A stretch of DNA of 64,000 nt from an uncultured Planctomycetota bacterium (GTDB lineage: Bacteria; Planctomycetota; Phycisphaerae; Sedimentisphaerales; UBA12454), in the NCBI GenBank assembly GCA_903847315.1, contig CAINDG010000040.1:16813-80812 (forward strand). Direction: 5' to 3'. Below, one piece after another: positions 39,887 through 50,015 of the stretch. The stretch's first letter is position 1. Every line of letters starts with the position of its first letter. The notes under the pieces are model-generated. The model had not been told where the DNA came from, ran no database searches, and saw only the letters and a program-made list of their open reading frames with translations. The position numbers and the translations under genes are program-made.

Positions 39887-41125
39887 ATTAACGCGGCGAT
39901 AATAAGTGTAGGCAATGAGCTTTTAAACGGCAATACCGTTGACACAAACAACAATTGGCTGCAAAACCGGCTGCTTACAGTATCGATACCTGTAGTTTAT
40001 AGTTGCGCCATCGGCGACGATATCGGAGAGATTAAAAACGCGATTAAATACGCATCAGGCAAAGCGGATATCATTTTAATCACCGGCGGGCTTGGTCCGA
40101 CCGATGATGACCTTACAAGACAGGCAATTGCGGAATTTTTAAATGTTAAACTTGAGTATCATTCTGAAATTGAAGAAAAAATAAAAAAGTTTTTCAAAGG
40201 TCTAAACAGGCCGATGGTTGAAAATAACAAAATTCAGGCCTATCTTCCTGCCGGGGCAAGCGAAATCGAAAACGACCTCGGTACCGCACCGGGAATATTT
40301 TATGAAGGTAACAAAAAAATAATCGCGGCATTTCCCGGCGTGCCTTCCGAAATGAAGCAGATGTTCGACAAATTAATTATGCCCCGATTAGAAAAAATAT
40401 CCGGCGGGGATTTTTTAGTCGTCAGAAAAGTCAGGTGCATCGGTGCCGGCGAGTCAGCCATTGCCGAGATGATAGGCAATATGATGGCCAGAGACAGAAA
40501 TCCGCTGATAAATTGTACCGTCGATTGCGGAGTCATCACTCTGCATATTATCGCACGAGCAAAAGACAAACACACTGCCGAGACAATGGCGGCAAAAGAT
40601 ATTGAAAAACTTCGCGGCATTCTTGGCCGACTTGTTTACGGTTTCGATGAACAAACCCTTGCCAAGGTCGTCGGTCAGAAACTTTTAGAGAGAAAAAAGA
40701 CTTTGGCGACTGCCGAATCCTGCACGGGCGGTCTTATAGCCAAAATGATTACTGATGTACCGGGTTCGAGCAAATATTTTACTTACGGCTGGGTTACTTA
40801 CAGCAACGAGTCGAAAATGTCTGAACTTGGCGTAAAAGAAGAATTAATTGAACGGTTTGGCGCAGTCAGCGGCGAAGTTGCCCAGGCGATGGCGGCGGGT
40901 GCCAGAGAAAAATCTGGTGCTGATTTCGCGATAGCCGTTACCGGCATCGCCGGTCCTGATGGCGGCAGTGGAAAAAAACCTGTCGGGTTAGTATATATTT
41001 CCATAGTTTCTCCGGATGGCATCAAAACAGAGGAATTTTTATTTGGGCACAGAAACAGAGATTTTATCAGACTAAGAACTTCCCAAAACGCACTTAATTT
41101 ACTCAGATTAAACTTGGGCGATTGA
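39887..41125 (+). CDS. cinA: CinA competence/damage-inducible family protein (probable ATT start)
   Basis: In-frame N-terminal INAAIISVGNELLNGNTVDTNNNWL...ITGGLGPTDDD upstream of the called ATG at 40214; GGAGG 8 nt before ATT; C-terminal TAESCTGGLIAKMITDVPGSS. Confidence 0.9.
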   Translation: MNAAIISVGNELLNGNTVDTNNNWLQNRLLTVSIPVVYSCAIGDDIGEIKNAIKYASGKADIILITGGLGPTDDDLTRQAIAEFLNVKLEYHSEIEEKIKKFFKGLNRPMVENNKIQAYLPAGASEIENDLGTAPGIFYEGNKKIIAAFPGVPSEMKQMFDKLIMPRLEKISGGDFLVVRKVRCIGAGESAIAEMIGNMMARDRNPLINCTVDCGVITLHIIARAKDKHTAETMAAKDIEKLRGILGRLVYGFDEQTLAKVVGQKLLERKKTLATAESCTGGLIAKMITDVPGSSKYFTYGWVTYSNESKMSELGVKEELIERFGAVSGEVAQAMAAGAREKSGADFAIAVTGIAGPDGGSGKKPVGLVYISIVSPDGIKTEEFLFGHRNRDFIRLRTSQNALNLLRLNLGD

Positions 41126-41193
41126 CCTATTTGACCGATATTGATATAATCGAAACTGGCTATGCGCCCAAAGTGTTTTTATAAGCAGGTATT

Positions 41194-42906
41194 ATGGCGA
41201 AAAACCGGAGAAAATTAGGCGAAATACTCTACAAAAGCGGATTAATCGGCAAGGAAGCCTTGATTGACGCTATAAAATCCAGTCAGCAAAAAAACAAGAG
41301 AATTGGAGAAACGCTGATTGAGTTGGGGCTGGTCTCGGAAGATAACATCAGCAAGGCCATTGCCCATCAGTTCGGCCTGGAGTTTGTGGACCTTGACAGG
41401 CAGTCGATTTCGAAAGACACATTAAATCTGATACCCGAAGAAGTTGTTCAGAAGTATGGTGTTCTTCCGCTAAGCAAGGCAAACGGCAAACTCAGACTGA
41501 TTATCAGCGACCCGCTCGACCTCGATATGCTCGATATGCTGCGTTTTCGTCTCAACAGCGAAATTGAATGCTGCATCGCAAGCCCGACAAAGATTCGCGC
41601 ATTTATCGACCGAAGCATCGATAACGTAAGAAGCAGTATCGATGCCACTGCTGCGGAACTGGCACAGGAAGGTCATACTATTGAAGAGGAGATAAGAAAG
41701 GCTGAGGAAGCAGAGGGTGATGACGAAGGACCGATTATTCGGCTTGTCAATATGATAATTGATGAAGCGGTTCGTATGAAGGCAAGCGATATTCATATCG
41801 AACCGATGACTGACCGTGTAAGGGTTCGCTATCGTGTTGATGGTGTCTGCGCCGAAAGGGATAATATTCCAAAGCATATGCAGGCATCGGTACTCGCAAG
41901 ATTAAAAATTTTGGCGGGAATGGATATTTCCGAAAGACGAATACCGCAGGACGGCAGAATTCAGAGAGAAATTGACGGCAGGAAAGTAGATTTTCGTGTC
42001 TCGGCGCTTCCGGGCTACCACGGCGAAAGCACAGTACTTCGTATTTTGGAGCCCGAATCGATTAATATCGGTATTCAGGCGCTGGGTCTTGGCGATGAAG
42101 ATAATAAGAAATTCTTAAAAATTATCAAAAGGCCGAACGGAATATTTCTTGTTACGGGACCGACCGGAAGCGGTAAAAGCACGACGCTTTATTCTGCGCT
42201 CAAGGAACTTAACAAGCCGGACAAGAAGATTATTACCGCCGAGGACCCCGTGGAATATAACGTGGCCGGCATTAACCAGTGCCAGGTCAAAGAGGACATT
42301 GAGCTGACTTTCGCTAAAATTCTGAGAGCGATGTTGCGGCAGGCACCGAACGTGATTCTCGTCGGCGAAATCCGTGATGGAGAGGTTGCCGATATCGCGA
42401 TACAGGCCGCGTTGACCGGACATCTTGTTTTCAGCACGCTGCACACAAATGACGCCTGCAGCGCGATTACCCGTCTGATTGATATGGGTGTAAAGCCTTT
42501 CCTTGTCGCAAGCTCGATTCAGGCTATTATGGCACAGCGTCTCGTAAGAAGAATATGCCCAAATTGCAAAATTGTCGATGAACATCCCGACCCGCATTAT
42601 CTAAGGCTGCTTAATATAGGGCCTGATGATGTAAAGAAAAATCCTGTATATAAAGGCGCAGGCTGCAATAAATGTCATAACCTCGGTTACAAAGGCAGAC
42701 AGGGAATTTTTGAAATACTCGAAATGAATACCGAATTAAGAGAACTTGCTTTTGCCAGGGCTCCGGCGTCGGAACTGCGAAAAGCCGCAAGGGCCGCTGG
42801 TATGAGAACCCTGCTTGAAGACGGCAGGGAAAAAATATTCAAAGGGATAACTACGCCTGAGGAAGTTTCCAAACATTCGCAGGCGGAAGGTCTGGTACTT
42901 GATTAG
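41194..42906 (+). CDS. GspE/PilB-type secretion ATPase (copy 1)
   Basis: MshEN-like N-terminus; GPTGSGKSTTLYSAL; GEIRDGEVADIAIQAALTGHLVFSTLHTNDA; CPNCK...CNKC. Confidence 0.96.
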   Translation: MAKNRRKLGEILYKSGLIGKEALIDAIKSSQQKNKRIGETLIELGLVSEDNISKAIAHQFGLEFVDLDRQSISKDTLNLIPEEVVQKYGVLPLSKANGKLRLIISDPLDLDMLDMLRFRLNSEIECCIASPTKIRAFIDRSIDNVRSSIDATAAELAQEGHTIEEEIRKAEEAEGDDEGPIIRLVNMIIDEAVRMKASDIHIEPMTDRVRVRYRVDGVCAERDNIPKHMQASVLARLKILAGMDISERRIPQDGRIQREIDGRKVDFRVSALPGYHGESTVLRILEPESINIGIQALGLGDEDNKKFLKIIKRPNGIFLVTGPTGSGKSTTLYSALKELNKPDKKIITAEDPVEYNVAGINQCQVKEDIELTFAKILRAMLRQAPNVILVGEIRDGEVADIAIQAALTGHLVFSTLHTNDACSAITRLIDMGVKPFLVASSIQAIMAQRLVRRICPNCKIVDEHPDPHYLRLLNIGPDDVKKNPVYKGAGCNKCHNLGYKGRQGIFEILEMNTELRELAFARAPASELRKAARAAGMRTLLEDGREKIFKGITTPEEVSKHSQAEGLVLD

Positions 42907-42926
42907 TATTTTGATAGGGTTTTATA

Positions 42927-44063
42927 ATGGCTACAGTACATATAGACAGGCTTCTTGAAGCGTGTATAAAAATGGGTGGTTCGGATTTGCACCTTACGGT
43001 GGGCAGACCGCCGGTGTTGAGAATCAACGGCAGATTAAGGCCGCTTGAAACAAAGGTGCTTGAACCCGAAGATACATCTTCTATTATGAAGAGTATAACG
43101 CCGGAAAAAAATCAGAAAGAATTCCAGGAAAAAGGCGGTACGGATTTCGGTTTTGCATTCGGAGACAGGGGACGTTTTAGAACGGCCGTCTTTCGCCAGA
43201 AAAGCAATGTAACGCTTGTATTGAGACTTATACCGTCCAAACTGTTGAGTTTTGAGGATATTGGACTGCCTAAGATTTGTGCCGCATTGTGCCGCAGGCC
43301 GAGGGGACTTTTCCTTGTAACGGGACCAACAGGTTGCGGCAAAACCACTACTCTTGCCAGTATGATTAACTATATCAACGAAAACCTTGACCATCATATA
43401 ATAACGGTTGAAGAGCCGATTGAATATTATCATCCGCACAAAAAATCGATTATAAACCAGCGTGAAGTCGGAGTTGACGTGCCGACTTTCAGCGAAGCCC
43501 TAAGAAGAGTTTTGCGGCAGGACCCGGATGTGGTCCTTGTCGGTGAGTTGCGAGACCTTGAGACGATGGAAGCCGCCATTCGAGCGGCTGAAACAGGACA
43601 CCTTGTCTTTAGTACAGTTCACGCTACAAGCTGCCAGGGCACGATTAGCCGTATAATCGATGCTTTTCCAATTGCTCAGCAGGAGCAGATAAGGATGCAA
43701 ATGAGTACAAATCTCATTGCGGTTCTAAGTCAGATGTTATGTCCGTTAAAAAGCGGCAAGGGCAGAGTCGCTGCTTATGAATTTATGGTTGTTACATCCG
43801 CTATTTCCAGCCTTATCCGTGAAAACAAAACATACAGAATTGAGTCAAGCATACAAACAGGTAAAAAACTCGGCATGCAGCTTCTCGACGACCATTTATG
43901 GGATCTGTACGAAGCAGACAAAATTAGTCTGGAAGAAATGCTCGACAAGTCTCGTCAGCCAGGTGCTATGCTCGAAAAAGCGGAAAAGAAGATGGGCGGA
44001 AGGACAGAGGAAATAAGAAGAGAACTCGAAAATATTGGTCCTGTGATTGGGGCATCAGGCTAA
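42927..44063 (+). CDS. pilT: Twitching motility ATPase PilT-like
   Basis: GGSDLHLTVGRPPVLRINGRL; GPTGCGKTTTLASMINYIN; AAETGHLVFSTVHAT. Confidence 0.95.
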   Translation: MATVHIDRLLEACIKMGGSDLHLTVGRPPVLRINGRLRPLETKVLEPEDTSSIMKSITPEKNQKEFQEKGGTDFGFAFGDRGRFRTAVFRQKSNVTLVLRLIPSKLLSFEDIGLPKICAALCRRPRGLFLVTGPTGCGKTTTLASMINYINENLDHHIITVEEPIEYYHPHKKSIINQREVGVDVPTFSEALRRVLRQDPDVVLVGELRDLETMEAAIRAAETGHLVFSTVHATSCQGTISRIIDAFPIAQQEQIRMQMSTNLIAVLSQMLCPLKSGKGRVAAYEFMVVTSAISSLIRENKTYRIESSIQTGKKLGMQLLDDHLWDLYEADKISLEEMLDKSRQPGAMLEKAEKKMGGRTEEIRRELENIGPVIGASG

Positions 44064-44373
44064 TTTTTTTGCGGGGGTCAAGGAAGAACTGCGAAAAAGG
44101 GGATGCTTTTAGTCATCAATTTTACGGAATGGTTTCTTTTGGCAAAAGTGTCTGTTTTGTAAATATTTATGCTCTTAATTTCTATGCAATATTTATTATT
44201 TTACCAGTTTTAAACTTAGATAAATCTACAAATAGAAGGCCTTATTTGTTTATATTATTTTAAATACCAAGTGTCGTGTATATAATTTTGTTGCTATCAT
44301 AATGTTATGAGCGTATATTGTTTTTAGGAAAGCGAAAAAGTTTTACCTTTAAATATAGAATTGGAGGTCTAAA

Positions 44374-46122
44374 ATGGCCAAAGACATTCCAATAGAACAA
44401 CTTCGTGGCAGGACGCTGGGGCGAATTCTTGTTAAAATGGGAGTCTTAACAAGAGAGAAAATCCATCAATGCTTGGCTGTTCAACAGAAAAAAGGCGGCC
44501 AGGTATCACTCGGGCAGGTAATGCTTGAGTTGGGAATGATAAATGACAAACAGCTGAAAAAGGCGCTGGCGGCGCAGAGGGGTATGGAATATGCGGATTT
44601 GGCCGGTATGGATATAGAAAAATCCATTATTGACCTGATACCCGCCCAAATGGCAACGGCCTATAGAGTCATCCCGCTTGAGTACGATAAAGCGAATAAT
44701 AGTATGGTGGTGGCAATTGAAAGTCCCGACAATTTCAAGGCAACCGACGACTTAAGTACGTTGATGGGGTTTAAAGTAAGAGCCAAAGTTACCTCGCCTG
44801 CCGATGTCGATGAAATGCTTAAAAAATATTATTCCAAGGAAGAGGAGAGCATAAACGACCTCATAGGTGCGCTCGAGCAGGATAATTTCCTGGCGGAATT
44901 TCAGGGTAGAAACCAGAGTATCGACCTTGACGAGCTCAAAGAGCTTGCCGAATCAAACCCGGTTAAAAAACTGCTCAACCTCGTGCTTTTGCAGGCTATA
45001 AAAGACAAGGCCTCGGACGTTCATTTTGAGCCTTTTGAAGATGAATACAAGATGCGCTACCGAATAGATGGCGTACTTTATGAAATGATACCTCCGCCCC
45101 GACATATCGCTGTAGCTATTAGTTCGAGAATAAAAGTTATGGCCAATCTCGACATAGCCGAAAGACGTTTGCCGCAGGACGGAAGAATTCCGCTGACAGT
45201 CCAGGGCCATCAGGTTGACCTGCGAGTCGCTATTTTGCCGACAATGTTTGGCGAAAGCGTCGTGCTTCGTGTCCTTGACAGGTCGCAGCTCGATTTAAAG
45301 CTCGAAAATCTCGGATTGAGCGCGGAAGATATGAATATGATTCGTCAATTGATGCAAAAACCCAACGGGATTCTAATTGTAACAGGCCCAACAGGCTGCG
45401 GAAAAACAACAACCCTTTATTCAGCGTTAAAAGAGCTTAATACCATAGACAGTAAATTAATTACCACCGAAGACCCCGTTGAGTATGACATTGACGGCAT
45501 TATTCAGGTGCAGATGAAGCCCGACATCGGTCTTACATTCGCAAGCTGTCTGCGGTCTATATTGCGTCAGGACCCGGACATTATAATGGTCGGCGAAATT
45601 CGTGACCTTGAAACCGCGCAGATTTCAGTACAAGCCTCGCTGACAGGACACCTTGTTTTTACAACTCTTCACACTAATGATGCACCAAGCGCAATCGCAA
45701 GACTTGTGGACCTTGGTCTTGAGCCATTTTTAATTACAGCGACTCTCGAAGGAATTATCGCGCAAAGACTTGTAAGGAAGATATGCAAAAATTGCAAAGA
45801 GGCTTACGAACCGACCGAAGAGCAGCTTCTCGAGCTTAATTTAACGCCTGATATAGTGAAAGGTAAGACATTTTATTATGGCCGAGGCTGCGACCAGTGC
45901 AACAATACGGGCTACAGAGGCAGACTTGGACTATTCGAAGTAATGACATTTACCGATGAGATGCGCGAGCTTGTAATGAATCACGCCTCGACAAACGTTC
46001 TGAGAAATGCGGCGAAAAAGATCGGTATGAGAACGCTTCGTGAAAAAGGTCTTAATGCCATATATGACGGTCTGACAACGATAGAAGAAGTTGTCAAAGA
46101 AACGGTAATGGAAGAACAGTAA
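44374..46122 (+). CDS. GspE/PilB-type secretion ATPase (copy 2)
   Basis: GPTGCGKTTTLYSALKELN; DPDIIMVGEIRDLETAQISVQASLTGHLVFTTLHTNDA. Confidence 0.96.
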   Translation: MAKDIPIEQLRGRTLGRILVKMGVLTREKIHQCLAVQQKKGGQVSLGQVMLELGMINDKQLKKALAAQRGMEYADLAGMDIEKSIIDLIPAQMATAYRVIPLEYDKANNSMVVAIESPDNFKATDDLSTLMGFKVRAKVTSPADVDEMLKKYYSKEEESINDLIGALEQDNFLAEFQGRNQSIDLDELKELAESNPVKKLLNLVLLQAIKDKASDVHFEPFEDEYKMRYRIDGVLYEMIPPPRHIAVAISSRIKVMANLDIAERRLPQDGRIPLTVQGHQVDLRVAILPTMFGESVVLRVLDRSQLDLKLENLGLSAEDMNMIRQLMQKPNGILIVTGPTGCGKTTTLYSALKELNTIDSKLITTEDPVEYDIDGIIQVQMKPDIGLTFASCLRSILRQDPDIIMVGEIRDLETAQISVQASLTGHLVFTTLHTNDAPSAIARLVDLGLEPFLITATLEGIIAQRLVRKICKNCKEAYEPTEEQLLELNLTPDIVKGKTFYYGRGCDQCNNTGYRGRLGLFEVMTFTDEMRELVMNHASTNVLRNAAKKIGMRTLREKGLNAIYDGLTTIEEVVKETVMEEQ

Positions 46123-46147
46123 TAATCAGTAATTAAAAAGGTGATAT

Positions 46148-47392
46148 ATGCCGGTTTTTCAATATGAAGCGATGGATTCCAGCGGGAAGGAAGTAAAAGG
46201 ACAGATTGAGGCCCTCAGCGGCGAGGAAGCGCTGAGCAAAGTGCGGAATATGGGATATTTTCCCACAAAGCCGCCCAAAGCCAAAGGGGGATCGCGCGAG
46301 AAAAAAACAACGGCGGCAAAGCCTAAAGCCCGCAGGGGTGCCGGCAGCAAGGTAAAAATAAAGCAGCTTACGCAATTTGCAAGACAGCTTTCGACTCTTC
46401 AGGATGCAGGTCTGCCGATTTTGCGTTCGCTGCGGATTCTGGAAGAGCAGCAAAAGGCCGGCGCGTTCAGACGCATTATCGGTTATGTGGCCGATGATAT
46501 CGAAAGCGGCTCCACGCTGTCCGAAGCGCTGGGAAGATTTCCCAGAGCGTTCAATAAACTGTTCGTCAACATGGTGGCGGCGGGCGAAGTCGGCGGCGTG
46601 CTGGACGTAATTCTGGCAAGACTTGCCGACTTTATGGAAAAGGCACAGAAACTCAAAGCCAAAATCAAGGGCGCGATGGTTTATCCAGTTGTGGTTATGA
46701 CCGCGGCGTTGGGAATTGTTCTTGGCTTAATGATTGGCGTTATTCCAAAATTTACCACAGTTTTGAAAGATATGGGAAGTGGAGACCTGCCGACGCTTAC
46801 TCGCGGTCTTATGGCGATAAGCAGCTGGCTTGCGTTCCAGTACGGCTGGGCTGTGGTAATTTCGGTACCGATAGTACTTATTTTTGCGATGCGGATTATA
46901 AGACAATTTGCTATAGGAAGATATGCTCTTGATACCTTAAACCTCCATATGCCTATTATAGGACAGATTGTTTATAAAACTACCGTCGCAAGATGGACAA
47001 GAACGCTCGGTACGCTCATAAGTGCCGGTGTGCCGATACTCGAGGCGATAAATATCACTGCCGATACGTCCGGCAATGAAGTCTATTTGGTTATGCTTCG
47101 CAAGGTGCACAACGCTATCAGGCAGGGCGATACGTTCGCTAATCCGCTAAGGCAGTCAAAGACGGTTGACGGACTTGTGGTCAATATGATTGACGTCGGA
47201 GAAGAGACCGGCGATATGGACAAAATGCTTCTGAAAATCGCCAACAATTTCGACGAAGAAGTGGACGTGCTGGTCGGCTCTCTTATGAGTCTGCTTGAGC
47301 CAATAATGATTATCGGCCTCGGCAGCATCGTAGGCGTGATTGTAGTAAGTATCTTTTTGCCGATGGTGAAAATTATTACGACTTTGATGTAA
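46148..47392 (+). CDS. PilC/GspF inner-membrane platform protein
   Basis: FARQLSTLQDAGLPILRSLRILEEQ; GEVGGVLDVILARLADFMEKAQKLKAKIKGAMVYPVVV. Confidence 0.95.
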   Translation: MPVFQYEAMDSSGKEVKGQIEALSGEEALSKVRNMGYFPTKPPKAKGGSREKKTTAAKPKARRGAGSKVKIKQLTQFARQLSTLQDAGLPILRSLRILEEQQKAGAFRRIIGYVADDIESGSTLSEALGRFPRAFNKLFVNMVAAGEVGGVLDVILARLADFMEKAQKLKAKIKGAMVYPVVVMTAALGIVLGLMIGVIPKFTTVLKDMGSGDLPTLTRGLMAISSWLAFQYGWAVVISVPIVLIFAMRIIRQFAIGRYALDTLNLHMPIIGQIVYKTTVARWTRTLGTLISAGVPILEAINITADTSGNEVYLVMLRKVHNAIRQGDTFANPLRQSKTVDGLVVNMIDVGEETGDMDKMLLKIANNFDEEVDVLVGSLMSLLEPIMIIGLGSIVGVIVVSIFLPMVKIITTLM

Positions 47393-47453
47393 AGAAAAAA
47401 ATTTAACGGTCGGAATTAAAAATAAAAAAAGCAATTATATGAAAGGCTGAAAA

Positions 47454-48383
47454 ATGAAAACAGAAAGAAAAATTTTCGGATTTACGATTGTCGAGCTTTT
47501 AACTGTTATGGCTGTTATCGCGATGCTTATGGGTCTGCTTGTACCCGCCCTGAATTTAGTGCGGAGACTTGCCAAGGATACCAATCAAAGGGCCGAGTTT
47601 CACAGCATCGACGTAGCGCTGGAAACCTATGTCAACGAAGGTGAAAACCAGCCGTATCCCGCCTCGAAAGCGTTAGTCACAAGCAGTAAATATACGGTTG
47701 GCGCCCAAAGACTTACAGAAGCGCTTTTAGGAAGGGATTTGGTCGGTCTTGACCCCAACACAAGCTGGGACGCAAAGCTTGATGAGGACAAGACAGATGT
47801 TTATGCAAGTAAAGCCAAGGGTTCGTCTCAATCATTAATAAATGCCTCTTTAGCCCGGAGACAGGGGCCTTATCTTAACCCTGGCAATGCCGAAGCGTTT
47901 CAGGTTGGGCAGTTATTTACTAGTACTTCTATAACAAGCAATGTTTATGACGGCTCAAAGGCACCGGCACCGGTTTTGACGGATGTTTATCGTGTAAAGA
48001 AAGTTGTTTCAAATGGAAGAACCTCAATGGCTGGAACCCCGATTTTGTATTACAGGGCTAATGTTTCATCGCTGACTTTTCCGGATGTGAACGATCATAC
48101 GACACTTCCTACTCCTGATTGCAATGATATATATTGCAGTCGCGACAACGACGAGCTTCTGGCCCTGGGACAGGTACAGGACCAAACTTTGGACCAGTAT
48201 TTTTATTCGGGCTATACGGATCTCGTTACCAACCACGACGGCGGATGGATATTTTACAATGCCATCACAAACAAGCAGATAGCCGGCAAGGCTCGGCCGT
48301 ACAATATGACAAGTTATATCCTTATTTCCGCCGGCCCAGACGGCATATATGGAACAAGGGACGATATTTGTAATTTTAAATAA
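47454..48383 (+). CDS. Type II secretion pseudopilin-like protein
   Basis: Prepilin motif FGFTIVELLTVMAVIAMLMGLL; C-terminal SAGPDGIYGTRDDICNF. Confidence 0.88.
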   Translation: MKTERKIFGFTIVELLTVMAVIAMLMGLLVPALNLVRRLAKDTNQRAEFHSIDVALETYVNEGENQPYPASKALVTSSKYTVGAQRLTEALLGRDLVGLDPNTSWDAKLDEDKTDVYASKAKGSSQSLINASLARRQGPYLNPGNAEAFQVGQLFTSTSITSNVYDGSKAPAPVLTDVYRVKKVVSNGRTSMAGTPILYYRANVSSLTFPDVNDHTTLPTPDCNDIYCSRDNDELLALGQVQDQTLDQYFYSGYTDLVTNHDGGWIFYNAITNKQIAGKARPYNMTSYILISAGPDGIYGTRDDICNFK

Positions 48384-48398
48384 GAGCGGCAAAAAGAT

Positions 48399-48527
48399 TA
48401 CGTTGAACGGTTGTGGTTCCGCCGTCGCCAAAAGGCTATGGCGAGACAAGTGCGATGCTCGTTTCGTCAAACGTCCAACGATTGACGTAACCGTGGCGAG
48501 TCGCGCAACCGGTGAACGGATGACGTA
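48399..48527. repeat. Intergenic palindrome-rich segment between tandem pseudopilin genes
   Basis: Outer TTACGT/ACGTAA and CGGTT/AACCG arms, inner TCGCC...GGCGA hairpin. Confidence 0.45.
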
Positions 48528-48547
48528 AAATTAAAAAGGACGATAAA

Positions 48548-49471
48548 ATGAAGACAGGGGAAAAAAAGGGATTTACGCTGGTAGAGCTTTTAACGGCAGT
48601 TGCGATTGTTATAATGCTGCTTGGCTTACTTATGCCGGCTCTGAGTTTGGTAAGGAAACTCGCAAATCAAACCAAACAGAAGGCACAAATCGGCAGCATT
48701 GAAATCGCCTTAAATATGTATAAAAACGACTTCGGCCAGTACCCGCCGTCGCACGGATGGAAGACTACTGCTTCTGACCACAATGACTATCATTACAGCG
48801 GCGCCCAGACCCTTGCCGAGGCACTTGTAGGCTATGACCTGCTTGGCGTCCATTCCGATTCTGTCTTCAGGGCGGACGGCAAAGATAACTCTACCCCCAC
48901 CAACCAGATTCTTTATCCTTCTGACCCAAACAAAACAAATCTCAGCAAACGAAAAGGGCCTTATATTGACAGGACAAACGTCGGCGTTTTCGAGCCCAAC
49001 GATATATTCGTAAATACATCGTACTTTTCGTTTCCGGGTAAGTATCCGCAGAGATATATGATTTGTGATGTCTTTACCGCTTTAAGCAAAAGAATTGGCG
49101 GGAAAACATACAAAATCGGCACGCCTGTCCTGTATTTTCGGGCAAACCCTTCTGCGAATAATACGGTACTTATGCCTTACTTAGTGCAAAATGACCATTT
49201 AAATAACATCTATAACTATTGTGATAATTATGATCTTATAAGCGCTGGAAGAATATCTGATGGAACAGCACATGAGCTTAATAAAACAACTGTTTATGGT
49301 GATGCATTTTACAAGTTTATCAGGGACCAGATGATTCCAATATTCTCGAACCCAGTTGGAAACTACGGAAGACCTGTTAAGCCCGATTCGTTTCTCCTGA
49401 TTTCGGCCGGTGCCGACGGCATATACGGTACAAAGGATGATATTTGTAATTTTGAGCCTAATATTGAGTGA
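48548..49471 (+). CDS. Type II secretion pseudopilin-like protein, paralog of 47454..48383
   Basis: KKGFTLVELLTAVAIVIMLLGLL; C-terminal SAGADGIYGTKDDICNF. Confidence 0.88.
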   Translation: MKTGEKKGFTLVELLTAVAIVIMLLGLLMPALSLVRKLANQTKQKAQIGSIEIALNMYKNDFGQYPPSHGWKTTASDHNDYHYSGAQTLAEALVGYDLLGVHSDSVFRADGKDNSTPTNQILYPSDPNKTNLSKRKGPYIDRTNVGVFEPNDIFVNTSYFSFPGKYPQRYMICDVFTALSKRIGGKTYKIGTPVLYFRANPSANNTVLMPYLVQNDHLNNIYNYCDNYDLISAGRISDGTAHELNKTTVYGDAFYKFIRDQMIPIFSNPVGNYGRPVKPDSFLLISAGADGIYGTKDDICNFEPNIE

Positions 49472-49492
49472 TGTGGATAGCTGTTTTTGACA

Positions 49493-49984
49493 ATGAAAAG
49501 AATACAAAACAAAATTGGCCTGACAATCGTGGAGGTTCTGGTCGTTGTCGCGATAATATCGGTTCTGGCCGCGGGGTTATATACTGTCGGCAATTACGTT
49601 GAAACGCAGACCAAAATAAAACAAACCAAATCTACAATCGAAATCCTTTCTGCCGCGATTGAGCAGTATCACGACTTCTACGGCAAATTTCCTTATGACT
49701 ATAATAATCCCAGCGACCCCAATCTGAATATAGATTTGCTGTACCCCAGACTTTCTCTTTCTCCGGACGCCAGGAAAATTCTTAGCCAGATAAATCCGTC
49801 GTTTATAAAAGATATCGATAAAGATAATCGGCCTGAGATAATCGACGCGTGGGGGCAGGAGTTCAGATATAAATACCTTAGTGACCCAAATCGACCGTAT
49901 AATTTTCCTATTATTATTTCCGCCGGCCCGGACAAAAAATTCGCCGGTTATATAAACGATGTAAACGACATCACCAGCCGTTAA
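49493..49984 (+). CDS. GspG-like pseudopilin
   Basis: KIGLTIVEVLVVVAIISVLAAGLY; C-terminal ISAGPDKKF. Confidence 0.85.
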   Translation: MKRIQNKIGLTIVEVLVVVAIISVLAAGLYTVGNYVETQTKIKQTKSTIEILSAAIEQYHDFYGKFPYDYNNPSDPNLNIDLLYPRLSLSPDARKILSQINPSFIKDIDKDNRPEIIDAWGQEFRYKYLSDPNRPYNFPIIISAGPDKKFAGYINDVNDITSR

Positions 49985-50015
49985 TTTTTATTTTTATGTA
50001 ATTCGGTGTAATTCC

